DNA of 64,000 nucleotides from contig NC_092680.1 in NCBI RefSeq assembly GCF_964355755.1, forward strand, positions 19,941,001 through 20,005,000. The letters are read 5' to 3'. The translations under genes were made by a program, and so were the position numbers. Source of the stretch: Antedon mediterranea. Lineage: Eukaryota; Echinodermata; Crinoidea; Comatulida; Antedonidae. Under the pieces are notes generated by a model. That model saw only the letters and a program-made list of their open reading frames with translations. It was not told the DNA's origin and did no database searches. Position 1 is the stretch's first letter. Every line of letters begins with the position of its first letter. This document shows, piece by piece, positions 28,096-48,735 of the stretch.

Positions 28096-28236
28096 TAAAG
28101 CTCTGTCTACAATATCAAACTTTATGTGACCAAAATGTGATGTGCCCATTATATGGCCATGGTGATGTCATATCACTGCCATATTTGGGCACATCACACT
28201 TTTTTTTCAAAGTAGTTTGATAGTGTACACATAGTC
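28096..28236. mobile_element. Hairpin MITE family 2, copy 3
   Basis: Left TAAAGCTCTGTCTACAATAT, right GTTTGATAGTGTACA, and internal GTGATGTGCCCA..TGGGCACATCACAC. The right terminus differs from the family and instead repeats the left flank (GTACACATAGTCTAA occurs on both sides). Confidence 0.75.
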
Positions 28237-28683
28237 TAAGGTAGGGAACATTAATATAATTATGGACATCATTTCCTTTAGAATCCCAACGTAAAACATC
28301 TATACCCTGACATCTGTCACTAACTATATACAAATGGAATATTTTACTGCCTTTAATGATTGTTCAATTACATTATTGATCAAATACTTAGAACAGTTTT
28401 GTAGTTAATTTAATTTTAAATATTAATTCATCAATGGTTATGAATTTCAAATCGTAACTCAAAATTGGCATCATCGATATTATTATTATTTATATTATAG
28501 AAATAAAATTATAAAGACATATAATACTAAAACAAAACTACGAGATAAATTGTTTAAATTAGTTTATTTTGGTATTGAAAGCATGTTGGTAACAACATAT
28601 TCTGACCAACATAAATAGAGATTTGTTCACGAGGCAAACTATCAGGACATGTGTGATAACTTGAATGTTTAATTTAGTTCATT

Positions 28684-28719
28684 CATAGAGATATTATAGT
28701 GAACTATAATATCTCTATG
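28684..28719. repeat. Perfect 36-nt palindrome
   Basis: CATAGAGATATTATAGT, two bases, then its exact reverse complement ACTATAATATCTCTATG. TTCATTC sits on both sides. A related but broken version lies at about 13537-13566. Confidence 0.9.
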
Positions 28720-29081
28720 GTTCATTCTGCTATTCAGAGCATGATGGTAACAAAATGTATATCTTAGCCAATAACAGATTATAGTTTACCTGTGATATAT
28801 CTAAGAATGTATAATTTAGAGTTCAGACTCATACAGGTTTTCAGCAGCGTATACTTTATGAACACATGTTAATTAAAATAAGTGTTTTATCCTAATAATG
28901 CACTACTCCATTTTGTTGGCAGAGTTTGATGGAGTTAAACAAATATATATCTATTATTAGAATTGTTATCGAATGTACCAACAACAGATTTCCTTTCCTT
29001 TGTTACAGACAGCACAAGACACCCATGCATTAATCAATTTATCATTACAATACAAGTACTTGCTAATATTCCGTAATCATA

Positions 29082-29100
29082 TGACGTCATGATGACGTCA
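29082..29100. promoter_or_regulatory. Two full CRE sites (TGACGTCA) 11 bp apart
   Basis: TGACGTCA at 29082-29089 and again at 29093-29100, one helical turn apart. This palindrome is the known binding site of CREB/ATF bZIP dimers. It lies about 4.2 kb upstream of the Kv2 translation start, so an enhancer role is possible but unproven. Confidence 0.4.
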
Positions 29101-31052
29101 TTGATTCTTTGATAAGCCGATCTTAGAAAATCTTTACAGGATCGGATAAAAATGATATTTTTCAGAAAATCTGAAAAAATTAAAAATATTGTTGGTCATT
29201 TTATCCATTACATTATTAGGCCTATTCGATTACCATGTTATTTATTTGTTATTGTCGTTATATTACTGTTGGTTAAACATATAAAGAAGATGAGTAAAAG
29301 GTGAATTTGCCATTATATGCCTAACTCTGAGGTTGAGCGTTATTTCATGTCATTTTGATGAAATGACATAAACAGGTCATAGTTATTATTATTAATAAGC
29401 AACTAGGTTGTAAGGCAATACAGACAGTATTATTAGAAAAGCTATATTTCCACTGAGATTAGCTATGAATGAATGTTTTCTCAATAATGGTATCAAGGGG
29501 TTTTCATTCACACTTCAAAAAGGATTCACTTTAAAGTCTTTGAAATTAAAATGTACGATTTACTATTATCATCCAACTTTTCCTGATTCACCAATAGTTT
29601 TCAGTGATAAATAAAAAAAAAGGTCATTGAAAAAACAACGGGGAAAAAAAATAAAGACACAAACACATTCATTCACCACTCTCCCAGTTAGTGACAAAGA
29701 AGAAAAAATATCAGATACGACAAGAACATAAACTAACTTACTCCGTTTTCTCTCGAATTGCCATTGTATTATTTTAGCTGAATTGTAATTGGATAATTTA
29801 TCAAATATTTGTCAATTACCAAAATGAACTCTGTATCAGTAATTTACCAACGTCAACTTATTGGCGCTTGCTGACGCAATCTACTCCGAGTTGCCGAGTG
29901 TAGAATACGTTAAAAGGTCACACAAATGCACTATTAAAATAGTTAATCGCTGTATTGAGATTTGCTTTTAATATTAAAAAGTCTCATATTGGTAACCAAT
30001 CGTCGAAAAAGTTTATTTTTGTTAAAGGAAGGCTTATTGCGTTGTAATTATTTCAATAAAAATGAATAAGATTTCATAACAAATTGTCTATTGCCTGATC
30101 GTGCTAAAATTGCATTCAGTTAAAAGGTTAGGGAAATAAAAATGTAAACCATTTTTTCCCGAAATCTAAAAAAAAAAGGGCACTAAATATTATGTACTAT
30201 ACTATAATAATTATACATATAACAGTGTCCCTGCTTATGCTACTTATATGAAAATCAATAGAGCATAAAGCAAGACATTTGACCTACTCTAACTTGAGAG
30301 TAATTTTACTAACTTTAGTTGTATATACATAGCATTGCGTCCTAATAAGTGAGTGCCAAGTAAGTCTAATAAACAAGGCCTCATGACGATTTCATCTTCT
30401 AAGCTTTTAATGAAATTCATTTTCTGGAAACCGTTTAAAAGGGTAGATATGAGATATGTGATGGGAGTATATATCCATGGGTGGATTACAGGTTGCCTGT
30501 GTTTGATTCGTCAGCGCGTTAGCATATTATACGATTTGCATTGTAGCAAATTGACCTATTTGGCCAGGTCAGTCTCCGCAACAACTTTAAAGGTCATATC
30601 TTTTCTAGATGTACGCCAACTGCATTTTGTATTTCATATATGCACGCGATGATTGGACAGGATTAAAGGGATTAAACTCTAATATACATAATGTTGACCG
30701 ATGTAGAGATGATGGATTAGGAAAAAAGAAAAACTAATTTTCATCATTCTACCCCGCTGTCAAAGCAGACGCCATGCTAATTATTTACCGCAAAAGTAGT
30801 CTTCATTTTTTTTATTAAGTAGATTTTTTTAATTAAAAAAAATATTTAATGCACATTATTACCTTACTGGAATATATTATTTATTTTATATTATAAAAAT
30901 GTTACACAATTTAACGTCATAACTACCTTGATTTCATGGTATGCTCAGAAACTTTAACATCAAATTAATGTTTATCTACTCACACCCCAACAACCGTGAT
31001 ATAAGACACAAGGCCATATACAAGGCTAAAGTTGCGTGCTTAAATTTGAGTT

Positions 31053-31073
31053 TACCGACCGACCGACCGACCG
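31053..31073. repeat. (CCGA)n tetranucleotide run
   Basis: Four to five perfect CCGA units in otherwise AT-rich DNA. Confidence 0.9.
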
Positions 31074-32387
31074 ACATAATGAGCTGTAGACTCGCGTTTG
31101 CACGCGACTAAAAAAAGGCCATTTTTAACTTATGCTAATTAAAGCACTTCCTGGTAAACATTGGATAATATGATGTTCACTTGGATTACTTAGCAGATAA
31201 TTGCAATTCCATTTCTAGGTTCCGTTATACTTTTACTAAACTTAGCGATCAAATTGTGAATACAGCATAAATGGAAGGTGGCATGCACCAGCCATACTTT
31301 CCAAATTTGAAGATACCAGAATTTTCATTTGTAGAATGTTTAAAAAGGTCTAAAAAAAGAAAAATTGAAAGAAAGATAGAAAGAAAAATCTATATCATTG
31401 CCTTAATCATAATATGTTGTTTTTTTTAATTATCAGTTTTAATGGGAGATTAGATGTTAGGCTATTTCTTTGGATAAGATCTAGATTCGTATATATTCAT
31501 ACTAAATAGAATGAATCGGACATTGTTCATTGTTAAGTAGTTTATGGTTCTGACGCTGCTGTGATAATTAACACGAGTGTAATAACCAGAGAATATCTAA
31601 TGATAATTATGCGTGAACACATCCTTACACCTAGCCTACTACTATAACAGTGTATACCTAATACATAGAGTGTATGCAATAACACAGTGCGTCAAACATA
31701 CAAAGACGTGCGCAACAATTGTTTTGTTGAATTTTTAAACCTGAAGCGTCTGCAGTTCATCTATTGTTTGAAATTACAAGTCCGATAGTTTGCAGTAAAA
31801 TTTACTTAGATTCAATTTTTAAATCAATTCAATTCAATTCAAAAAACATTTATTTACGTCCAAAAGTAACAAAAACAATAATGACAAGAGATAATTTAGA
31901 AAAAGGACGAATGCAGGATCTAAAAAAAAAATTAGAATCTTGTGGCGGGATTGCCTTTACAAATTAACTAAAAAGAGATATGAAAAAAATAAAATATTAA
32001 TTAATATATTAATTAAAAATACTGTATATAATACCAGAATAAAAGTTGAAAAAATAAAGTAAACATTATCATAACATTCTTTCTATTGCTATGAAGAAGC
32101 TATCAATTTCATTGTAAAAATAGACAAATCGTTTTCATTGGGTGTATGTAGTGACATTTCTTCACTATCAATATAAACTAGAAAAATTGCCATATTACAT
32201 GTCTTAATATATTGGATAGACTAAAAATACCATCGAATATTCGGTTAAACCTAATAATATATATACCATTAAATTAATTTCCTTCGGCCAGACCTAATTA
32301 AAATGCAATGAATGACCGTTAGACTCAATAGCTGCGTAGTGCGTTGTGAACACAAATGTCGATAGATTGTTTTTCATTTCGGTAATG

Positions 32388-32563
32388 ACAATCCTCTTTT
32401 TCTTCCTTCTTTGCTTCTTCTTTCTTCTCTTCTCCTTCTCCGCCTGCAGCAGCTGGAGCAGCAGCCACAACAAAGGCAGACGGATCTGCCAAATATGCTT
32501 TTGCAGATTCAGCTTCCTTGAACTCGATCTCAGTTGCACAAGCAATGGCAAGGAAATCCAAGC
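32388..32563 (-). pseudogene. RPLP0: Fragment of ribosomal protein P0 (RPLP0) C-terminal region
   Basis: About 58 codons read LDFLAIACATEIEFKEAESA, then KAYLADPSAF, an Ala-rich hinge and an EEKKEEAKKEEKED stretch. This is the C-terminal domain of the large-subunit stalk protein P0, which anchors P1/P2 and elongation-factor binding. Two things break it. The invariant tail (a DDDMGFGLFD-type sequence) is replaced by unrelated sequence after KEEKED. No upstream P0 exon is recognisable before UBE2W. The 5' edge of homology lies at CTAAG/CTTGG, which could be an old splice acceptor, so a single duplicated exon is as likely as a decayed retrocopy. The frame within the piece is intact, so the copy is not very old or is still constrained. 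Confidence 0.8.
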
Positions 32564-33236
32564 TTAGATGTTTGCTAACATACAGACCTATTCCAAGTGA
32601 CACAATGGTAAATAAATATAATATACAGGTACATAGGATTTGATTTTGATGACACACTTACACATGACCTTTGACACTGCTACATGACGGCTGTAACATG
32701 GTAAACAAATACAGAGTCGATAATACAGAGTAATATTTTATTTAATTACAATCAATTTCTTATTTTACATAATATAAACAGAATTGATGGCATACAAATA
32801 AATTAGTAAAAAATAAAATAAAATCATTGTTAAGTAACAACATGAAACGTTTACACAAAAGGTAAACATAACGCGTATTATAGTATTTCATCTAATATTT
32901 ATTGTTGAACTAAAAAATACAAATGTTTGTATCAACTCTCCATTTGCAACAATCATTATATAAAAATATAACAGAATAATTCAAATTGTATAATATTGTT
33001 TATGTATTATTTGATTTCCTTGGTTTTGTCTACAGTATTTATAAATCTATCTTTAAATTCAAATTTTCTCCCGAAAAACTACACTCTAATTATTAATTGA
33101 TTAAAATAAGTGAGTATCTTGAATCTCAATTGAGTGGCTTGTTTTTGGTGTGTTAGCGATGTTACATATTCTGGGTTCCTATATAATTAATTTTTAAAAA
33201 ATTTTTGTTTTCCTATGTATATTTTTTCAAATTTCA

Positions 33237-33420
33237 AGCGCCGTCCATACTGGCGATTGACTACCACCTCGTTACCGTTTTCCTCCAAGCAGGTGTGTTT
33301 TGAGCAAGACGCTTGACTTGCCCTAAATTCAACCCTGTCCATTTTTTGATGCTATTAACCATCATAGATATGCCTGTATAGCACTGCTATCAATGAAAAA
33401 TCACTTTATACATTTATTTT
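33237..33420. mobile_element. Possible SINE remnant
   Basis: GAGCAAGACGCTTGACTTGCC resembles the GGCAAGATGCTTTAC motif in the SINE bodies at 8931 and 41411, but the rest does not align well by eye. Confidence 0.25.
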
Positions 33421-34302
33421 AGTAATTCAAACGTGGCCTTGCGCTATAAAAAACTTGTTTATTAGCGTCATACTATGAAAAATAGTATAGTACCGTAAAA
33501 TCTCGAAAAGAAGCCCTTGTTTTCCAACGAATAAATATACAATCAATTTGAAATAAACGAGGGAGTGGTTAACCAAGTAAATCACAAAATACATTGTATG
33601 TGAATCGAATAAAAGGTACGTAGAAATGAATTTAAAGCAAAATAAATGTGCGTAGAATTTAAAGCAAATGTTATTAAATGCGAGAGGCAAAAGAAATAAA
33701 ACATCATTATCATTTGACAATATTTAAATCATTTCTCTCAATTTAAAAAAATATATTTACGATCAAAGACAACTCGTTTCTTTATAAGTGTAGTTAATTA
33801 TGATTTGTATTACTCACATCTTTCAATACTATAATCAATTATTATTATTATTATGATATCATTTATATTACGGGCAATAAGATGACGGTAAAAAGAAAAA
33901 CTATTTTCATAAATTTAATCACATAACGTCATGATCAGTACTACGAACAATAACATTGATTAACACTTTTCTAATTTCTTCTGCTTTCTGTAGACAAATT
34001 GTATATATTAATCTATCAATTGTTCATATCGTATGAACGGGCCTTTAGTTCTGGCATTAAAAAAAGCAGACTACCATACTGAGTTGCAGTGGCACAAGAC
34101 ACGCCCATAAGATCAAACAATTACTTTAAATAAGTAATGCAAATTGTCCAACTTAATAAAATATTCTGCTAAAATATGAATTTTAAACTTTGATAAAATG
34201 TCACCCCCAGTGATCCATCTCTTTTGCTTTTTTCTAGCAGACATTCCCGCATATAAATATCTTTAAATTCATATCTGTAAATGTTTGTAGATTCCAGCTC
34301 AA

Positions 34303-43077
<8,775 letters not shown>

Positions 43078-43702
43078 TTCACTTTGTTTCCATGAAATAA
43101 ACGAAGATTATTCTGATTATTCGTTCGTGTTTAATTGGGAATTTACTAAAGTAAAAAAAAAAACGTATCACCGCGATAACTCTCTGGGAATTTTGCATGG
43201 AAAAATTGTCGCGGAAGTTACGTCACGAAAAGAAGACGGATACGATCCTACGAAGTATGGAACGCTAGTTGGCCTGGAATGTGAAAAAAACTAAATGAAA
43301 GCACTCAGAAACTGAGTGAAGTACTTGGCAAACTAGAAGGGCACTCCGAGAATGCATACCTCCTACTGTAAAATTCCCTACATTTCCCCGGAAATTTTTT
43401 ATATTTGTGTCTTTTAATGCTGTTTGTGATTTAGGCTAATTTCACTAATGGCTATGTAAATATTTTATTTACGGTATTCCTTTTAATTATAATATATACT
43501 GTAATATAATATTTTATATATATTTTTTGTTACTATAATCCTAATTTCAACAGTCTGATGGAAACTTACCTGTAGACAAGTAACGAGTAAAAAAGTAAAT
43601 AGTTTTTATCTGACGGTAGCAGTTTATGACATAATTAAAACTATAATTTGAAATGTGGAAACAAATATATAAGAATGATCAGTCCTGTATACTCTTGAAA
43701 TG

Positions 43703-43708
43703 TTTATT
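43703..43708 (-). promoter_or_regulatory. Candidate polyadenylation signal of LRRC28
   Basis: AATAAA on the minus strand, about 210 bp after the LRRC28 stop and upstream of the UBE2W start. Confidence 0.35.
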
Positions 43709-43914
43709 TATATATACATATTTGACTTAAATACTTTTCTGGTGGAACTAGTCTGAAAGCCCTCTAAGCTTATTTAAGTTTCTCCAGCATTCTACTCTTT
43801 TTTTACACTCTCATTTTTTGTTGTTATTACATATTATGATGTATCTTATGACAATAAATACAATTGAATAAATCTTATTATTATACATAATATACACATA
43901 CACATATGCTATTA

Positions 43915-46833
43915 TTATAACGGAAGTGGAAACTTAGTAAATAAGTCCAGACACTTTACAGAACAGCAAAGCCCTAAAAATGTAATAGAATTAGATTGCC
44001 GATAAGTAGCTATTGGGTGCTTCATGAGATGAGGATAGCCAGCTGTAAACAAAGGCCTATTGCAACCATGGAATTCACAGTGAGCAGTTGCAAACGTAGC
44101 CAGATCTTTTAGACTTCGTGGTAATCTTGACATCTGTAAAATATCTGTAATTAGAAAATATGATGAGTACATTTTAGTAGGAATGTATAGCTTCTAGGAG
44201 CCTGTGTATGAAATTTGCCAAAACTTAGGCGATGGGATTACACACTCCAATTACATTAATGGAGTTTACCAAAGTTTTGTGTTTAACATTTACATAAATT
44301 AAGGGGGAAGGGTTATATTCGAACATGGGATTATACTTGGTTATACATGGTTTTGACTATTTATTGATTTTATCTAAACTAAATAAAATAGCAATAGCGG
44401 ACAAACCTTTGTATTTATTAACAACTCTAAAGGACAGTTCGAGCAACGAGGTTACTAGTAACCCAGGACGTGACCAAATATTTTGAATTTCATCTGGTAT
44501 GTGAGCAGACATATTGTTTTCTTTGAATTCTATGCGACGTGAATTGGATTCAGTTCCACACCTACAATAAAAAAACAATTTATGTCGATGTTTGTTTAAG
44601 AAAGGAACCACTATTCTATATGGTGTTTAGATATTGTATACTGTATATAAAAAACTTGGGTTGGTCTGAGCCTGACATTACTTTTTTCAACAGTAGTGAC
44701 TATAAACATTGTATTAATGTGAACATTAAACATACCGGTATGTTCCAACTTCTTTTGACCACAAACTAAAAGGCACAGACTTAAACAATCCATTGTTATC
44801 AGCATATACTCTTTTTAAATTTGCGCAGTACCCAAGATCTTAAAGTAAAAGAGAAAACTTTCCTACATCTTTCTCTTACTATTACTATAAACAAAATTAC
44901 TTCTCTTTTATATACATGAGTAAAATAGATTTTTTATTTTGATTCAATTTTTATTTTTATTTATACAATTTACAAAATCAAAATTACAAATATTTTCCAG
45001 CTAAATGAATGTATAAATATGAATGAAAAAATAACAATATTAATATAGGTTCAAAAACAAAAATCAAAGCAAAAATGTGGATAAAAAAAATAAAGCACAT
45101 AAAAGGGAAGAGTGAAAACTCTTCCCAGCACATACCCATTGGCAAGTAGAGGAGATTATTTCCAGTAATTGATAATTCTTCTAAACAATGGAGAACAGTG
45201 ATTTGACGAGGAACTACACTCAAAAAGTTTTTGTCAAGATTTAATGTCTGTAGTGAAGAGCAATTCTGAATATCACTAGGTAGCGATGTTAATTTGTTAT
45301 GGTTTAATATAAGTGTCACTAATCCAGTCATTTTGCCAATATCTATGGATGTAAAACATTACTAAAGAAATGGATGGTAGCTTATTGAAAATACTGTACA
45401 TACAAAATGCATACTTATGCTTTACTTGAAAACAATACAAATCCCATGCTTATAGCAATGTAAAAAAGATACATTATAAGCGGTTTTTCAGAAACCCCTT
45501 CTGTAATAATGTATAAAATTGTATTAGCTACCTAAGCAAATTAGAGGTAAAATCCCCTTGAATTACAGTGCCGTAGCCATGAGTATTAAGGTGGTGAAGT
45601 TGTCGCAACAAGAGGGAACAATCCACTGTTTGGGCCATGGGGTTTTTAAAGGCTTCTGCTAAAAATTGGTCAGGTTGAAACCTTACCAAACCTCACCAAT
45701 AAGACTGTAACATTTTAACATGAATAGCTACCTGGTGGGAGATGAACAATAGAATTCTGTGACAAGACAAGTGTCTTCAATGATTTAATATCAAACACAC
45801 AGCAAGGTATATGCGTAAGGTTGTTCATACTGAGATCTAGCGATTCTAACTTTGACAATTCACTCATATCTATAAAGAGAAAAATAACATAATGCAAATA
45901 TTATTTATATTCAATTATTCATTAATATTAAACTTTATATGTAACTACTTACAGGATGAAATCAACCGAACAGAAGTGGTTTAGATTATCAATTTCTAGG
46001 GCATTTGCAATTAAATAAAACGTCTTAAAAACCATGAAAACACATTACCTTCAGGAAGGTCAGCTATCTTATTAGAAGGTACATACCTAAAAACAATATA
46101 TTATTAAACAATTAATCTATTATTATTTACAGTAATTGTTGTTACATTGCTAAATGTCAGTGGAAAAAACCCCTTATATTTGTAATGTGCACAAGTTTGT
46201 GTGTGAAAAGTTGTGGCTAGATTGTTCTAATTCATTTATCACAAGCTGTAACTACACAACATTGTTATTACTGAAATAATATTTTCATAGGTAAACTTAC
46301 AGTTCTTTCAGGTTTGATAAGAACTTTAAATCTTGAGGCTATGGAGAGAAATGTTGTTTAACAGTATATAGCAACACATACTAATATTGAAGTGGTTACA
46401 AAATCATTATTGTTTGAAGGTTTGCATGGCGAAATCAAATGTTGATATAAGTTTGAGGTACACCACGTATGTTAGTTCTCACTCCTGAGGATGATCAAAG
46501 CATATTGATCGAAACGTCGAGAAAATCACTATTAAAATTTAATTAGATTTTATCAGGTCAAAATTGATGAATCTCTTGCATTATATTAATGCTAACACTT
46601 ACAAGTGTCTGTAATAGATTCCGTTTAAGGTAGATACCTTCAACATGTAGAAAGGCATTATCTTTAAAAAGTTGTGTTGGCAATTTTGTCAATCCTTTAT
46701 AATTAAGGTATATAAGTTTGTGGCCAAGAATTCTGCATTCTTCTAATATATCAGTAATATTGTTAGCCTCACTGTCTTCTACTTGTACAGTTTGAGGTCT
46801 GGTGCTACTGCATTGTGTACTACTACTAGTCAT
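43915..46833 (-). CDS. LRRC28: Leucine-rich repeat-containing protein 28 (LRRC28)
   Basis: A cytoplasmic-type LRR protein of unknown biochemical role. Coding exons, in order: 46833-46603, 46338-46301, 46086-46049, 45869-45732, 45342-45136, 44838-44736, 44561-44407 and 44144-43915. All junctions are GT..AG and in phase, giving 379 aa (human 367). About eight LRRs run from residue ~48 to ~260 (e.g. LESLDLSMNNLTHIP, LVTLILNHNKLTSLP, LQTLNLDKNFLSVVP). LKRVYADNN follows. The C-terminus matches LRRC28 and not generic LRR proteins: LPRSLKDL, HCEFHGCNRPLF and FLGLCCSVKCLDLF, whose paired Cys could bind zinc. A CAG acceptor just before the start ATG (about 46849) suggests a 5' UTR intron; the upstream ATG at about 46840 ends after four codons. 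LYPLA lies divergently 2.9 kb upstream. Confidence 0.93.
45105..45126. repeat. Perfect hairpin next to the LRRC28 exon 5 donor
   Basis: GGGAAGAGT-GAAA-ACTCTTCCC, starting 10 bases into the intron after the GTATGT donor. Same core as the palindromes at 428, 11348 and 51023. Confidence 0.75.
46483..46520 (+). other. Hammerhead-ribozyme-core-like motif
   Basis: CTGAGGA (fits the CUGANGA core) is followed by a stem GATCAA..TTGATC closing a six-base loop, then GAAAC. This order (core, stem II, GAAA) is that of hammerhead ribozymes, which also occur in Penelope-like retroelements. No convincing stem III/cleavage-site partner was found, and one unpaired T precedes stem II, so it may be a remnant or chance. 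Lies in LRRC28 intron 1, opposite strand. Confidence 0.3.
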
Positions 46834-46985
46834 ACTGCATTTTATCTATCTGAAATAATAACAACAATTTTATTTTAATCAATTTATTGAAGTTGCAATG
46901 GTATTTTGTACAGAATGTCACCATACACAGAGTAGGCCTACATACATGATCTTATGATTATTATTAGAAGAGGCGCCGGTGCCTT

Positions 46986-47019
46986 AGTATTACCAGGGAG
47001 ATGTCTCCCTGGTATTACT
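46986..47019. repeat. 34-nt palindrome with one mismatch
   Basis: AGTATTACCAGGGAGA, TG, TCTCCCTGGTATTACT. Lies about 150 bp upstream of the LRRC28 start codon, within its likely promoter or 5' UTR region. Confidence 0.8.
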
Positions 47020-47357
47020 GCACTCCAACCACTCTTCTGAGAGTGACTCTCCACGTGTTTGTGGTTAATTGCCACAGCATGCCTTTTACATACTGTAGCA
47101 TATTATTATTATTATTAGTTAGGCCTAACCCTAAAGCTTATATTATTATCATCAGGCCTAGTTAGGCCTACTTAGTTAGTCTACTAACTAGGCTAAATAA
47201 TTCCTTCTTAAAGATATTTAGGCCGCTAGGAGGCCCAGGCTAAAAAGTTCCTTACTCCCGCCGATGCCTCTCGGATCCTTGCCAATGCCTCTCGGATCCT
47301 CACCCATCCCCCAGGTACGTATTTTTGCTGGCCCCTCGTTTAGAGGTATATTAAGAG

Positions 47358-48735
47358 GTCATTCTGACACGACTGGAGTGTTCTCTACTTCTCTACGGAG
47401 CGCCATTTATGCCTTTATTAACTCAATAATAGAAATAGTACTACGGTAACTGCTCAAGTGGACCCAATTTAGCACCAGGGTAACACAGTGATATAAAATA
47501 GAAATAAGTCACTGAATGTCAATATATTTTCGTATGTTAATACACTGTGCTCCAGTGGACCCAATTAAGTTTCAATATATTTTCGTATGTTAATACACTG
47601 TGCTCCAGTGGATCCAATTTGGCACAGCGAAATAGTCACATACAAAAACATTGAGAAAAAAATACTTCTGGAATTCAAAAATATTTCAATATAGTTCAAT
47701 ATCGGTTACTCCATCCGTAATGGAAAAGAAAAATTAGTTTCAAGCCATATCAGTGATTTTAATAACTTGCGTTTGTCTAAGATAAATACTTATTTAGTGT
47801 CCCCGGAAAGTGCACCTATTCATTGAAGTATGAAATTAAATATTAAGTGTCTAGTACAGCCCACCATGGTTGGGGCAGAGCTAATAATGAAAATAGAGCC
47901 CATAATTGCACTTATACTTATACTTACTATACATTATGATAATGTTATTTCAACTATCCAGACGCGACTTCAACATTTTAGGTGGGGTTTTCTACTTTAA
48001 AAACTCGACTTATATGCCTAAGGCCTAGCCCGGGGGCGGAATTAGTAAGCTTCGAAATTGGTCTAGAAATCGGCATCTTTGCAAATGTTCTATATTTGAT
48101 CTTATTTCACTCTCCATTAAACCCCATACAAAAACCATCGGAGACAAACTATCTGTTTAAAACATGTTTATTCTGGGACGGTGTGGCCATACACACTGAC
48201 TACCATAAACGTTTATTCATAACATTACAATACAATATCTTGCATAAATCGGACATTTCGCTACGAATGTATGTATTTTGTCTTTTTCTAAGTGAAAACA
48301 TTATTTTTTCGGGTTTTTTCTACGGAAGTGATTCACTTTATTACTAAACTACAAAATAACCTAAGTCAAAGTCTGATTTAATGAACCTTCATTTTTAATG
48401 TTTTTGGCGGACAATACATCTTTAATTTTGTTAAAATTTTCATAATAAATCATAAATATGATATATTCCGGTTATATTTCCGGCACGATAGTCCGATGAG
48501 AAGGGTATATGCCGGTAACGATACCGGCACGACGCCAGCCAGTATATTGCAGGCACATCTGTGAGAAAGGGGCTTTAGTGACTTATTTCTATTCTATATC
48601 ACTGTGCTCCACCGGTGCCAAATTTGATCCACTGGACCAGTTACCGTAGTACTACAGTATTTCTATTTCTGAAGTAAATAAAGGCATAAATGGCGCTCCA
48701 TAGAGAAGTAGAGAACGCTCTATCGTCAGAATGAC
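47358..48735. mobile_element. 1.4 kb non-autonomous DNA transposon with about 155-bp TIRs
   Basis: The left arm (47358-47512: GTCATTCTGAC, then GTTCTCTACTTCTCTACGGA) and right arm (48578-48735: TCCATAGAGAAGTAGAGAAC, ending GTCAGAATGAC) are inverted copies of each other. The TIRs also carry the ACACTGTGCTCCAGTGGA-like segment that is repeated in tandem at about 47520-47625. The interior has no transposase and includes a piece of MITE family 1. No clear target duplication. Confidence 0.8.
48362..48424 (-). mobile_element. MITE family 1, end fragment
   Basis: On the minus strand TTAAAGATGTATTGTCCGCC and AAATCAGACTTTGAC match the left end of the full copy at 15882. Nested in the long-TIR element. 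Confidence 0.65.

Larger units (their letters stand above)
24925..34302. other. Intergenic region upstream of the Kv2 gene and downstream of UBE2W
   Basis: This should hold the Kv2 promoter and 5' UTR and the 3' UTR of UBE2W. Apart from a broken RPLP0 piece I found no coding exon. Open frames at 26291-26527 and 30353-30652 lack domains or repeats. Specific items are listed separately: paired CRE sites, a perfect palindrome, a MITE, short tandem repeats and a possible SINE remnant. Confidence 0.7.

Noticed and set aside
30353-30652. 99-codon plus-strand frame
   Set aside because: No domain, no splice context and no codon pattern distinct from flanking DNA.
44109-44131. Later acceptor (TTTTACAG/ATGTC) for LRRC28 exon 8
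   Set aside because: It would shift the frame and destroy the conserved LPRSL..CC..C tail; the ATTACAG acceptor at 44145 keeps it.
47982-48347. 121-codon frame inside the long-TIR element
   Set aside because: No transposase motif or recognisable domain; it overlaps non-coding MITE sequence nearby.
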